In this document: piece after piece, positions 7,576 to 15,337 of the stretch | Numbering within the stretch: the first letter of the stretch is position 1 | Layout: the number at the start of each line of letters is the position of its first letter | Assembly (NCBI RefSeq): GCF_009907385.1 | Contig: NZ_JAAATR010000077.1 | Span: forward strand, 1-53,394 | Source of the DNA: Atlantibacter hermannii | GTDB lineage: Bacteria; Pseudomonadota; Gammaproteobacteria; Enterobacterales; Enterobacteriaceae | Reading direction: 5' to 3' | DNA: 53,394 nucleotides | The notes under the pieces: generated by a model | The model's input: only the letters and a program-made list of their open reading frames with translations | What the model was told of the DNA's origin: nothing | Databases searched by the model: none | Program-made: the position numbers and the translations under genes

Positions 7576-8034
7576 TCACTCGGAAAACACCGATTCCGGC
7601 AGCGGAGAATTAAAGATCATGGTGAAGGAGATATAAATACAGACGACGATCAGCACCGAACACACGCCCAGGAACCAGGGGCGTTTTTCGCCCATAATAC
7701 GCATCACAATCGGGATCAGGATCAGCGATGAGGCGATAAACCCGCCATAGCACAGCGCGATCGCATACACGCCCATTAACCCGGCGACCCAGTAGGCTTT
7801 ACGAACCGGCGCCGAGGAAAGATCTACGGATATATCCACTGCGGCCCGCTGTTTATAGACGTTAATCAACTGCAAAATCCCAAGGCCAATGAACAGCCAT
7901 GCCAGACAATATGGCCAGAAGCGCTCCCCTAACATGCCGCTTTCATCGAATAAATGCATATCGCGTGAGAGCACAATGATGCCCAGCCCGACTATCACGG
8001 AGACGGCACCAACAACAATATTCTGCTTTCGCAT
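7576..8034 (-). CDS. Tripartite tricarboxylate transporter, small membrane subunit (TctB family)
   Basis: A 152-residue protein with four predicted membrane segments (about 6-24, 42-60, 80-105 and 120-142), the usual layout of TctB. Sequence conservation in this family is low, so size, topology and the position between the TctC and TctA genes carry the call. It starts at the ATG at 8034, 53 bases after the binding-protein stop, and ends 18 bases before the TctA start, so the three are one transcription unit. TctB is an essential small subunit of these secondary transporters; its exact role is not well defined. Confidence 0.87.
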   Translation of the reverse strand: MRKQNIVVGAVSVIVGLGIIVLSRDMHLFDESGMLGERFWPYCLAWLFIGLGILQLINVYKQRAAVDISVDLSSAPVRKAYWVAGLMGVYAIALCYGGFIASSLILIPIVMRIMGEKRPWFLGVCSVLIVVCIYISFTMIFNSPLPESVFSE

Positions 8035-8087
8035 AAACCCACCCCGATAATTTCCCGGCCAGTGCCACGCCCGACCGGGAATAAGCG

Positions 8088-9059
8088 TTATTTTTTCATG
8101 ACGTCGGCAATCAGGGCGCCATACATTTCGTCATCGTCCTTCATCATTTCGTAAGCGTCGTCACCGGTGATCACCACCGGCATAATGCCCTGCTTCTTCA
8201 GCGCTTCCTGATAAGCGGGCGTTTTCACCACCTCAGTAAAGGTGTCCACCAGCTGTTTTTTCACGTCATCGCTGACTTTCGCGGTGGTGGCCAGTACCGC
8301 CCAGGCGCGCATTTTCACGTTCACGTCCAGATTCAGCGCTTCTTTAAAGGTCGGCGCGTCCGGGAACAGCGGGAAGCGTTGCTCATCCATCACACCAAGC
8401 ACTTTTAACAGCCCGGCGTCAGCCTGCGATTTCACCGAGCCCGGCGTAGTCAGTACGGCATCGATGTGCTCACCCACCAGCGCAGCAATGGAAGGTCCGG
8501 TGCCTTCGTTGTAAGGAATATGGTTAAACTTCGCGCCGGTGATTTTCTCAATATTAACCGCAGCCAGGTGATAGATCGCGCCGTTGCCGGAGTTACCCAC
8601 TTTCAGCTTGCCCGGGGCTTTTTTCGCGGCATCGATAAATTCCTGTAGCGTGTTGTACGGTGATTTAGCGTTCACTACCACGGCAACCGGATCGGCGATG
8701 GTGGTAACAATCGGGGTAAAGTCTTTATAGGTCACCGGGGATTTCCCCTGGTGCGGGAACATTGCCAGCTCGACGGTGGTCATGACCAGCTTATAGCCGT
8801 CCGGGCGCGCTTTCGCGACTTCCAGCAGCCCGGTGATGCCGTTGCCCGCCGGTTTGTTGACCGGGACCAGCATGGTGCCTTTCGGCATTTTATCCCGGGC
8901 GAACTCAATCACGGTGCGCGCGGAGGTATCTGTGCCGCCGCCCGGATTTTTCGGGATCACGACTTCAATATTTTTTTTGGGATAGGTTAGCGTCTGCTCT
9001 GCCTGAACGGCGGCAAACGGCATCATCATCAGTAAGGCACACAGTAAATTCTTCTTCAT
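8088..9059 (-). CDS. Periplasmic substrate-binding protein of the TTT transporter (TctC / Bug family)
   Basis: A 323-residue protein with an N-terminal signal peptide (about 1-20, cleavage after VQA) and the Bug-family fold. The conserved VIPKNPGGGTDTSART segment near residues 34-49 corresponds to the first ligand-binding loop, and the later NSGNGAIYHLAAV and PYNEGTGPSIAALVGEHIDA segments match the second carboxylate loop and helix. These proteins bind a carboxylated ligand in the periplasm and deliver it to TctAB. GGAGTACCTG precedes the ATG. The gene follows the BNR protein gene after 16 bases. It should recognise whatever sugar acid the operon degrades. Confidence 0.92.
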   Translation of the reverse strand: MKKNLLCALLMMMPFAAVQAEQTLTYPKKNIEVVIPKNPGGGTDTSARTVIEFARDKMPKGTMLVPVNKPAGNGITGLLEVAKARPDGYKLVMTTVELAMFPHQGKSPVTYKDFTPIVTTIADPVAVVVNAKSPYNTLQEFIDAAKKAPGKLKVGNSGNGAIYHLAAVNIEKITGAKFNHIPYNEGTGPSIAALVGEHIDAVLTTPGSVKSQADAGLLKVLGVMDEQRFPLFPDAPTFKEALNLDVNVKMRAWAVLATTAKVSDDVKKQLVDTFTEVVKTPAYQEALKKQGIMPVVITGDDAYEMMKDDDEMYGALIADVMKK

Positions 9060-9075
9060 CAGGTACTCCGCACTT

Positions 9076-10125
9076 TTAATTATTGTCGGTAAGGGTTTGG
9101 TAAATGATGTTCTTGCGATTCCATGTCCAGGTCAGGTGAATCACGCCTCCTTGTTGTACGATGGCCGGGTAGGAAAACTCGCCCTTCCCCTCTTCCAGCA
9201 CCCAGGGTGGCGACCAGGTCGCGCCGTTATCCACCGAGCGCAGCAGCGCAACAGGATAACGACGGCCCCAGTTTCCCGCGACAGGATTGCAGGCAAGCAC
9301 AATATCGCCGTTATCCAGCCGCACCACATCGATGCCGCTATTGTTATTCGGTAGCGCCGTGGCATAGGCCGGACACCAGCTTCTGCCATAATCTGTAGAG
9401 TCAGCGCGATAGATATACCCCCGGGTACTGCGCATAAGCGCATGAATATAACCGGGTTTTGATTCCCATAATGTTGGCTGTATAACACCATCCCACTGCA
9501 TAACCTGCGTGAGATCGCATTCCCATAAAGCATCCTGTTTTAAACCCTGCCACAGGGCGCTTTCATCCGCCGCCTCGCCATGCTGATGCTCAATCGGGAT
9601 CGCCACCTGATACCAGCTTTCCCCCTGGTCCGCCGAGATATCCACAAACGCGTCCCAGAAGCGGGCATTTTCTGTCGAGGCCGGGGCGATCCATTCGCCG
9701 TTACTCATCACCAGCAGCTTATTTTTGACCGGGCCGCGCGGCTGCGCATCGCCGGCGACCAGTTCACGAGGGGCGCTCCACGTTCGGCCTTCGTCATCAG
9801 AAACCGCGACGCGGGTGGTCCAGCTGTGTACATCTTTGCCCACTTTGTAGAACAGCCACAGCCGCTGATGCTGGTAATGCAATACCGGGTTCCAGTGCGC
9901 CACGCCCGGTTGCGACATCACTTTCACCGCAGGCTGCCAGACGCCGTTTTCGCTGCGGGAAAGCCAAATCGCCGTATCGCCGCTGCCCTCTTTGCTTCCG
10001 GCGAAGAACGCCGCCACCAGGGTAGGCTTCTCCGGCAGCGCCACCAGCGTCGAGGCGTGGCACTGTGCGAAATCCTGCTGGTCGTCTGCCAGCAGCGGCT
10101 GGCGTTTCTTCAGGGTAAATGCCAT
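9076..10125 (-). CDS. Cytoplasmic BNR-repeat (sialidase-fold) protein, putative ulosonic acid glycosidase
   Basis: A 349-residue beta-propeller protein of the BNR_2 type. Four Asp-boxes are visible: SDDEGRTWS, SADQGESWY, STDYGRSWC and SVDNGATWS, at about residues 129, 179, 256 and 309. The N-terminus (QCHASTLVALPEKPTLVAAFF, then GSKEGSGDTAIWLSRS) is typical of this subfamily. It has no signal peptide and no membrane segment, so it should act in the cytoplasm, unlike most sialidases. The FRIP motif of GH33 enzymes is absent, so classical sialidase activity cannot be claimed. The start ATG overlaps the lyase gene closely (2-base gap, GAGGGG upstream), which points to coupling. It could hydrolyse an imported glycoside of a 2-keto-3-deoxy acid or lactonise/epimerise it. 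The activity is unknown. Confidence 0.75.
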   Translation of the reverse strand: MAFTLKKRQPLLADDQQDFAQCHASTLVALPEKPTLVAAFFAGSKEGSGDTAIWLSRSENGVWQPAVKVMSQPGVAHWNPVLHYQHQRLWLFYKVGKDVHSWTTRVAVSDDEGRTWSAPRELVAGDAQPRGPVKNKLLVMSNGEWIAPASTENARFWDAFVDISADQGESWYQVAIPIEHQHGEAADESALWQGLKQDALWECDLTQVMQWDGVIQPTLWESKPGYIHALMRSTRGYIYRADSTDYGRSWCPAYATALPNNNSGIDVVRLDNGDIVLACNPVAGNWGRRYPVALLRSVDNGATWSPPWVLEEGKGEFSYPAIVQQGGVIHLTWTWNRKNIIYQTLTDNN

Positions 10126-10127
10126 GG

Positions 10128-11060
10128 CTACCCCTCAATATGCAGCTGTTTCTGGAGATCGCGCCCCAGCCGCACCATGCTGTCGATGGCTTCCGGGTAG
10201 AAGGTGTCATCATAGTGTTGGCTATCGCGCACCCGGCAGGTCAGCGTGGAGAAATTGCCGATTTGCTGCTGGAACGCTTTGGCGCATACCGGATAATCCA
10301 GGTTTTCAACCAGCGCCGCAGTGGAAAGATAATCGGCCAGCCGCTGCGCTTTTTCCGGCTCCTGCCGCCAGTTCTCATACAGCCATACGTACAGCTCGGG
10401 ATGGAAATTCGCCATCACGCCGCTGTAGGCCTGGCACCCGGCCTGCAACGAGGGAAGCAGCGTCTGGCTGTTGGCGTTCGCCAGGTGCAGCCTGCTGCCC
10501 CGGGTGAGCGCCAGCCGACGTTCAATGATCGGCAGGCTGCAACAGGTATCTTTAATAAAGGTGAAGCGGTTGCTTTGGGCGCACCAGGCGACAATCTCGT
10601 CAGACAGCAGGCGCTTGTACGGGAACGGGCATTCATAAATCCCCAGATCCACATTCTCGGGCACGTCGGCGATAAGGCGCTGTAGCGTTTCCAGCGCCAG
10701 CTCGTCGCTTTCTCCGGCCAGCGCCAGGCGATTGCTGATCAGAATGACGCCGTCGACCCCGGTTTCCGCCATTTGGGTGAGCTGCTCGCTCTGATGATGA
10801 AACGCGTTGGCGGTATGCCCTGAGGCCACCACCGGCACGCGGCCATCCACCCGCTCGATGATAAAGCGCACCAGCCGGCGGGACTCTTCATCGCTCAGAA
10901 AAAACATCTCGCTGGACTGGCAGTCAGCAAACAGACCGTGGACGCCCGCCGCCAGATACCAGTCAATCAGCCGCTCCAGCGATGTCCAGTCGATCTCTTT
11001 TTGCCGGGTAAAAGGCGTTAACATCACCGGCCAGACGCCAGCGTACTTCGTCGTATTCAT
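10128..11060 (-). CDS. DapA/NanA-family class I lyase, candidate Kdo aldolase
   Basis: A 310-residue TIM-barrel protein of the dihydrodipicolinate synthase / N-acetylneuraminate lyase family. K170 in FTFIKDTCC fits the Schiff-base lysine and Y142 in DLGIYECPFPY the catalytic tyrosine. The pyruvate-carboxylate loop GLFADCQSSEMFFLS (residues 42-56) replaces the GTTGE motif of DapA with CQSSE, so it is unlikely to be DapA itself. Members of this family make or cleave a bond between pyruvate and an aldehyde. With an isomerase acting on D-arabinose or L-fucose and a ribulokinase upstream, cleavage of Kdo to pyruvate plus D-arabinose is the most economical assignment. AAAGGA precedes the ATG. The specific substrate is inference. 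Confidence 0.85.
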   Translation of the reverse strand: MNTTKYAGVWPVMLTPFTRQKEIDWTSLERLIDWYLAAGVHGLFADCQSSEMFFLSDEESRRLVRFIIERVDGRVPVVASGHTANAFHHQSEQLTQMAETGVDGVILISNRLALAGESDELALETLQRLIADVPENVDLGIYECPFPYKRLLSDEIVAWCAQSNRFTFIKDTCCSLPIIERRLALTRGSRLHLANANSQTLLPSLQAGCQAYSGVMANFHPELYVWLYENWRQEPEKAQRLADYLSTAALVENLDYPVCAKAFQQQIGNFSTLTCRVRDSQHYDDTFYPEAIDSMVRLGRDLQKQLHIEG

Positions 11061-11072
11061 GGCAGTTTCCTT

Positions 11073-12716
11073 TTACAGCAGATCAATGGCGGTACCCGCC
11101 ACGGCAACCCGGATACCCTGGGTGAGCGCCTGGGCGACAAACGCCTGGAACACCGTTTGCAGCACCGGCTCATCCACATAGGCAATCGTCAGATGGTTGC
11201 TCTGATGGCCCGCCATTAATTCATCGCGGCCAACCCCATCAAGCACCGCGTTGAGCAGCGGCCATTCGTAGCAGGTGGCGCGGTGGCGACGTTCGAACTC
11301 CTCTTCCGGCAGCTCCACGCCCCGTCCGGTGCCGATGTGCATAATCACCTCGGTCCCTTCATAGTGGGCGCGCGCCCAGATAAAACGCCCGGCTTTGCCT
11401 TGACCGCAAATCGTCGAACCGCCATACGGGAAGTACATCGCAGGCTGGCGATAGCCCGTGGCGCCTTTGATGCCGCCTTTTAAATGCTCGAACGGGACGG
11501 CGCCGGAGATTTCCAGATCCCAGTAGAAGGTGCCGTTGTATTCGCTACCCCAGCGGATATCGTGCAGCGTGGTTTCTGCGGGCAGCGAGAGCGAACTCAG
11601 CAAACGCCACAGCATGGTCTGCGGGATGGCGGTGCCCATATCCACTTCATTAATGCAGGGGATCGGCTGGCCGTCGCAGATGATATTGCCGTGTTCATCC
11701 GGCAGCGGGAAACGCGCGGTGGAGCCAATCGCGCCTTCCGCGAAATCTGACGCCGCACAGCTGTCCTTCAGCCCTTGCTGATACTGAACGCCCACGGCGG
11801 ACAGTCCAAAGCGCTGCACAAATCTCGCCATCGCGATCATCATGGCGCACTGCTCTTTCACCTGTTCACGGGTGAGCTCTTTGCTGCCGTCCTCGCCGAA
11901 GCGGAAATCCATCCCCTGGTCGATATACCATTGCAGGCACGCTTCACGCAGTGAATCCGGCACTTTTGCCATCTCCACCAGCAGCGCCGACTGGGAAAGC
12001 GACTCAATCGGCATACCGATATTCACCATCGCCTGTTGCGGGAAGACGCCGTTAATCATTCCCATGCAGAAGGTGTCGAACAAACCGATAATTTCTTTAT
12101 GGCGCAGAACATATTCACCCACGTTACGCCCCAGCTGACCCGCCTCGGTAGCCATGACGGGATGCGTCGCGGGAACGGGATGCAGATAGCTCAGAGAATG
12201 TTGTAACGAACCGTAGCGCAGCCAGGTTTTCAGGCCGTCGACAAACAGCTCATCGTCGAAATTCTCAGACCATAAGCGGGAATAGGCTTTCCCCAGGCTG
12301 GTTAACGACCCGGCCAGGCAGAGCATGCCCACCAGCCCCGGCCAGGTGCCGTCGAAATTCGCCAGCAGCAGGACGGGTCCTTTGTGATGCACCAGCGACG
12401 GCGCGATGTGATGGGAATACTGCCAGGCGGTGAGCAGTACAATCAGCGGCGCGTTTTCATCAATTTGAGCAAACAGATCGCTTCCCTGGCGCTGGCTGCT
12501 GATAAATCCGTGGCCGCGCTGGTGGTCGACCGCGTGGGCGCGTTTCATCTGATAGCCAAGTTTGCCGAGCATATCCTGCAATTTGGCCTCGTATTTTTCC
12601 TGCATCGGCCAGCAGGCCAGGTTTGCAGACTCGCGCAAGTCCGCATTGGTGATCATCAGAATTTCATTTTTCCCTGCGCTGATTTTTTCCGGTGCGGCAG
12701 GTAACGTTTGTGTCAT
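11073..12716 (-). CDS. L-fucose/D-arabinose isomerase-family protein
   Basis: A 547-residue protein resembling the L-fucose isomerase family in length and in its three-domain layout. Acidic and histidine residues in INEVDMGTAIPQ (about 357-368) and in HQSNHLTIAY near residue 512 are plausible metal ligands of the Mn-dependent active site. FucI-type enzymes interconvert L-fucose/L-fuculose and, because of shared stereochemistry, D-arabinose/D-ribulose. The neighbouring ribulokinase-type gene favours the D-arabinose reaction here. The start may be GTG at 12719 or ATG at 12716; AGGA lies 9-12 bases upstream. It follows the kinase gene after about 20 bases and precedes the lyase gene after 12. 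The similarity to E. coli FucI is distant, so a related aldose could also be the substrate. Confidence 0.82.
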   Translation of the reverse strand: MTQTLPAAPEKISAGKNEILMITNADLRESANLACWPMQEKYEAKLQDMLGKLGYQMKRAHAVDHQRGHGFISSQRQGSDLFAQIDENAPLIVLLTAWQYSHHIAPSLVHHKGPVLLLANFDGTWPGLVGMLCLAGSLTSLGKAYSRLWSENFDDELFVDGLKTWLRYGSLQHSLSYLHPVPATHPVMATEAGQLGRNVGEYVLRHKEIIGLFDTFCMGMINGVFPQQAMVNIGMPIESLSQSALLVEMAKVPDSLREACLQWYIDQGMDFRFGEDGSKELTREQVKEQCAMMIAMARFVQRFGLSAVGVQYQQGLKDSCAASDFAEGAIGSTARFPLPDEHGNIICDGQPIPCINEVDMGTAIPQTMLWRLLSSLSLPAETTLHDIRWGSEYNGTFYWDLEISGAVPFEHLKGGIKGATGYRQPAMYFPYGGSTICGQGKAGRFIWARAHYEGTEVIMHIGTGRGVELPEEEFERRHRATCYEWPLLNAVLDGVGRDELMAGHQSNHLTIAYVDEPVLQTVFQAFVAQALTQGIRVAVAGTAIDLL

Positions 12717-12737
12717 CACGTCAGCATTCCTTTTTAG

Positions 12738-14327
12738 TCAGATACGAGAAGTCGCCATCAGCGCCTGATAGCGCTGCTGATCCTGATACATCTGCAAATA
12801 AACCTGGTATTTTGCGTCGTGGAACGCCCTTTTCTCCGGGTTCGGCGTAATGGTGCGGTCGCGCTTAACCATGCTGCGCGCGGCGGCGCTGAGATGGGTA
12901 AACGCCCCGCAGGCCACTGCGCCAGTCAGCGCCGCGCCCAGGGTTACCGCGTCTTCTTCCGCGACCAGATGGATGGCGCGCCCGGTGGCGTCGGCATATT
13001 CACGCAGCCACAGCGGGTTTTTACTGGCGCCACCGCACAGGGTGATGGTGTCGATCTTTTGTCCGTGATCTTCCATGGTATCGATGATATGGCGCGTGCC
13101 ATAAGCGATAGCCTGTAGGGTGGCGAGGTAAAGCCGGGTGAGCTGTTGCGGGCCGCTTTCCAGCGTCAGACCCGCCACCATGCCTTTCGCCTGCGCATCG
13201 GCGCGGGGCGAGCGGTTGCCATGGTGATCGCCAAGCACGTGCAAACTTTGGGTCGGATTTGCTTCTTGCGCTTCAAGGGCTTCCACGCGTTGATTCAGCA
13301 ATGCATAAGGGCTACAGCCCAACGCAACGGCTTCGTCATTCAGTCCGCGCCAGTGTTCGCTCTGCTGAAGCGTCCATTCCACCAGCGCGCCAGCCGCGCT
13401 TTGTCCGCCTTCGTTCAGCCACGCGTTGGGGTACATCGCGCCAAAATAGGGGCCCCACACGCCGGGGATAAACACCGGCTGCGGGCTGATGATCATGTGA
13501 CAGTTAGAGGTGCCGCTGATAAGCGCAAGATTTTGCAGCGGATTTTCAGCCACCAGCGCCAGCCCGCCTGCGTGGGCGTCGATCATGCCGCTGGAAACCA
13601 CAACCCGCTGCGTCAGACCAAGCTGTTGTACGGCTTCAGGCTGAAGTGTTCCGAGCGCCTCGCCGATGTTGGCGATACGGCCGGGAATTTTCGCTGTGAC
13701 GTCACCCAGTTCTACCGCATCCAGCAGGGTCTGGCTAAAGCGTGATTCATGTGCGAGGTAGTTCCATTTGCAGGTCAGCGTGCAAATACTTGCCGCGTCA
13801 ATGCCGCTGGCGCGCCAGGCAAGATAATCCGCGAGATCGAAGAAGCGCCATACGCTGTGATAGCGTTCCGGGTAATGAGTTTTCAGCCACAAGATTTTCG
13901 GCAATTCCATTTCGATGCTGACGCTGCCGCCTACATATTCAAGCGCCGGATCCTGGGTGGCGTTGATTCGCTGAGTTTGTTCGCCGGCCCGGTGATCCAT
14001 CCACATGATGATATCGCGCTCGGCCTCGCCGCCCTGCGCCACGGATACCGGTTCGCCGTGCTGCCCTACCGCCACCAGCGAACAGGTCGCGTCAAAACCG
14101 ATGGAAGCGATACGCGCGGGGTCTACTTGCGCGAGAGACACGGCTTCGCGCACGACGGCACAAACCTGCTGCCAGATATCTGTTGAGGACTGTTCCACAT
14201 AGTTAACGGCAGGGTGAAACTGCTGAACAGGACGAACAGCAAAGGCCAGGCGCTCGCCATGCGGCGTATAAACCCCCGCCCGAACGCTGGCCGATCCGAC
14301 ATCCACACCGATAAATAACTGGTCCAT
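12738..14327 (-). CDS. FGGY-family carbohydrate kinase, D-ribulokinase (YDR1/RbtK) type
   Basis: A 529-residue sugar kinase. The N-terminal phosphate-1 motif FIGVDVGSASVRAGVY, the segment SIGFDATCSLV, the WMDHRA motif with its catalytic-region aspartate, and the C-terminal adenosine motif LCGGASKNPLWLREYADATG are all visible. IIMWMDHRAGEQ and the preceding D-A-T-C-S segment match the YDR1/FGGY_RBTK subgroup, known to phosphorylate D-ribulose at O5. I chose ATG 14327, which has GAGAGGG 6 bases upstream; an in-frame TTG at 14342 has none. It is the first gene of the minus-strand operon and would deliver D-ribulose 5-phosphate into the pentose phosphate pathway. Xylulo- or ribulokinases for L-sugars are less likely alternatives. 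Confidence 0.88.
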   Translation of the reverse strand: MDQLFIGVDVGSASVRAGVYTPHGERLAFAVRPVQQFHPAVNYVEQSSTDIWQQVCAVVREAVSLAQVDPARIASIGFDATCSLVAVGQHGEPVSVAQGGEAERDIIMWMDHRAGEQTQRINATQDPALEYVGGSVSIEMELPKILWLKTHYPERYHSVWRFFDLADYLAWRASGIDAASICTLTCKWNYLAHESRFSQTLLDAVELGDVTAKIPGRIANIGEALGTLQPEAVQQLGLTQRVVVSSGMIDAHAGGLALVAENPLQNLALISGTSNCHMIISPQPVFIPGVWGPYFGAMYPNAWLNEGGQSAAGALVEWTLQQSEHWRGLNDEAVALGCSPYALLNQRVEALEAQEANPTQSLHVLGDHHGNRSPRADAQAKGMVAGLTLESGPQQLTRLYLATLQAIAYGTRHIIDTMEDHGQKIDTITLCGGASKNPLWLREYADATGRAIHLVAEEDAVTLGAALTGAVACGAFTHLSAAARSMVKRDRTITPNPEKRAFHDAKYQVYLQMYQDQQRYQALMATSRI

Positions 14328-14760
14328 CACATGCCCTCTCAAAGTTGCTGCTTCGAGAAAGCATGATGTTTAAGACACTGGTTAAAAACAATGCACGAAT
14401 GTGTAATTTGTGATCTGCACTTGATATTTCATGGTAAGCCAGAAAATCTAAAAGCACTTAAATTTATGTTTTTAAACATAAAATAACGAGGTCATTCGCC
14501 AGGAAAAATCTTATCTTTTTTGCAGGCCGCACCGCAGCGAAGCGCTAACCCAGGCTGAAAGCGCTTATGCAACCCGTCGCTCAGAATAACGGCGCAAAGA
14601 GAATCGCATTTTTCCCGCTCAATCCCGCCGGGCGCAATTATCTTTTTACACGCCCCTGCGTTGAGGACGTGAAAGCGTAAAATCCAGGAATCCGTGAAAT
14701 TGCCTTTTAACCGCAGCGGGCATAATTTCAAAGTGCACCCGCACTTAGAAGGAAAACATC
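14328..14760. promoter_or_regulatory. Divergent control region between the kinase operon and the CigR-type gene
   Basis: This 433-base gap must carry the promoters of both flanking units. Visible signals are a perfect 9-base inverted repeat at 14463-14482 (TTTATGTTT, two T, AAACATAAA), two AAGCGCT cores at 14540 and 14559 (19 bases apart, the second the palindrome AAGCGCTT), and a CRP half-site TGTGATCTGCA at 14409-14419. The AAGCGCTT core resembles LacI/Cra-family operators. Which of these the encoded regulator uses cannot be decided from sequence. A 79-codon open frame on the minus strand (14492-14731) has no family resemblance. Confidence 0.5.
14700..14726 (+). promoter_or_regulatory. Possible promoter of the CigR-family gene
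   Basis: TTGCCT (14700-14705) and CATAAT (14721-14726) are separated by 15 bases, shorter than the usual 17, and lie 34 bases before the start codon. It is a weak sigma-70 match. Confidence 0.35.
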
Positions 14761-15297
14761 ATGTCCAGTCAGCGTCGTTTACGTCTCGCTTTAGCGGCGG
14801 TTATCTCACTCTCAATGCTCGCCACGCCGGTGATGGCGAATCCGGGCAACGGGAATGGAGGCGGTAATGGCAATAGCGGCAATCATGGCAACAACGGTGG
14901 TAACCACGGCAATAGCGGTAATAAAGGCAACAGCGATAACCGTGGCAACAGCCAAAAAATGAACGGCAATTCATCCGACAAAGGCGCGCCGGACAAGCGT
15001 AAAAATTATGGCAAACCGGATCACGTTGAGGCGGATATCAGCTTTAACACGGCTCGCCAGCTGGCGGTGAATTATGGCCTGACCGGCTATGACTCGCTGC
15101 CTCCCGGCATCGCAAAGAATTTAGCCCGCGGTAAACCGCTTCCTCCGGGGATCGCCAAAAAAGCGGTTCCGGTCTCAATGCGCGACAGCCTGCCTTACTA
15201 TCCCGGTTACGAATGGCGGATTGTCGGCGACGATCTGGTACTGATCGCGCTGAGCACCGCCGTGGTGACGGCCATTATTAACGGCGTATTTGATTAA
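14761..15297 (+). CDS. CigR-family secreted/inner membrane protein
   Basis: A 178-residue protein. Residues 1-26 form a signal peptide (cleavage after ATPVMA). Residues 27-75 are a low-complexity G/N/H/S-rich segment of imperfect NHGNSGNKGN repeats. The C-terminal part holds twin motifs SLPPGIAKNLARGKPLPPGIAKK and an RcnB-like region YEWRIVGDDLVLIALSTAVV, ending with a hydrophobic helix. This is the layout of Salmonella CigR, a protein of SPI-3 described as an anti-virulence factor. AGAAGGA precedes the ATG. Here it sits next to fimbrial genes, not in a type III secretion island. The family call is good; a virulence role in this organism is not shown. Confidence 0.75.
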   Translation: MSSQRRLRLALAAVISLSMLATPVMANPGNGNGGGNGNSGNHGNNGGNHGNSGNKGNSDNRGNSQKMNGNSSDKGAPDKRKNYGKPDHVEADISFNTARQLAVNYGLTGYDSLPPGIAKNLARGKPLPPGIAKKAVPVSMRDSLPYYPGYEWRIVGDDLVLIALSTAVVTAIINGVFD

Positions 15298-15307
15298 CCT
15301 CCCCTAA

Positions 15308-15332
15308 GCCCCGCACTGCGCGGGGCTTTTTT
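15308..15332 (+). terminator. Terminator of the CigR-family gene
   Basis: A stem of AGCCCCGC/GCGGGGCT is followed by seven T residues, 10 bases after the stop codon. It also separates this gene from the convergent fimbrial operon that ends at 15338. Confidence 0.85.
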
Positions 15333-15337
15333 TGCAA

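Noticed and set aside
9076..10125. Reading the BNR protein as a classical exo-sialidase
   Set aside because: There is no FRIP motif, no signal peptide, and no nanK or nanE nearby.
10128..11060. Reading the lyase as dihydrodipicolinate synthase (dapA)
   Set aside because: The GTTGE motif is replaced by CQSSE and the operon has no lysine pathway genes.
13146..13745. A 199-codon plus-strand frame
   Set aside because: It is antisense to the kinase gene and has no ribosome binding site or known domain.
14492..14731. A 79-codon minus-strand frame in the kinase upstream region
   Set aside because: It lies in a control region and has no homology that I recognise.
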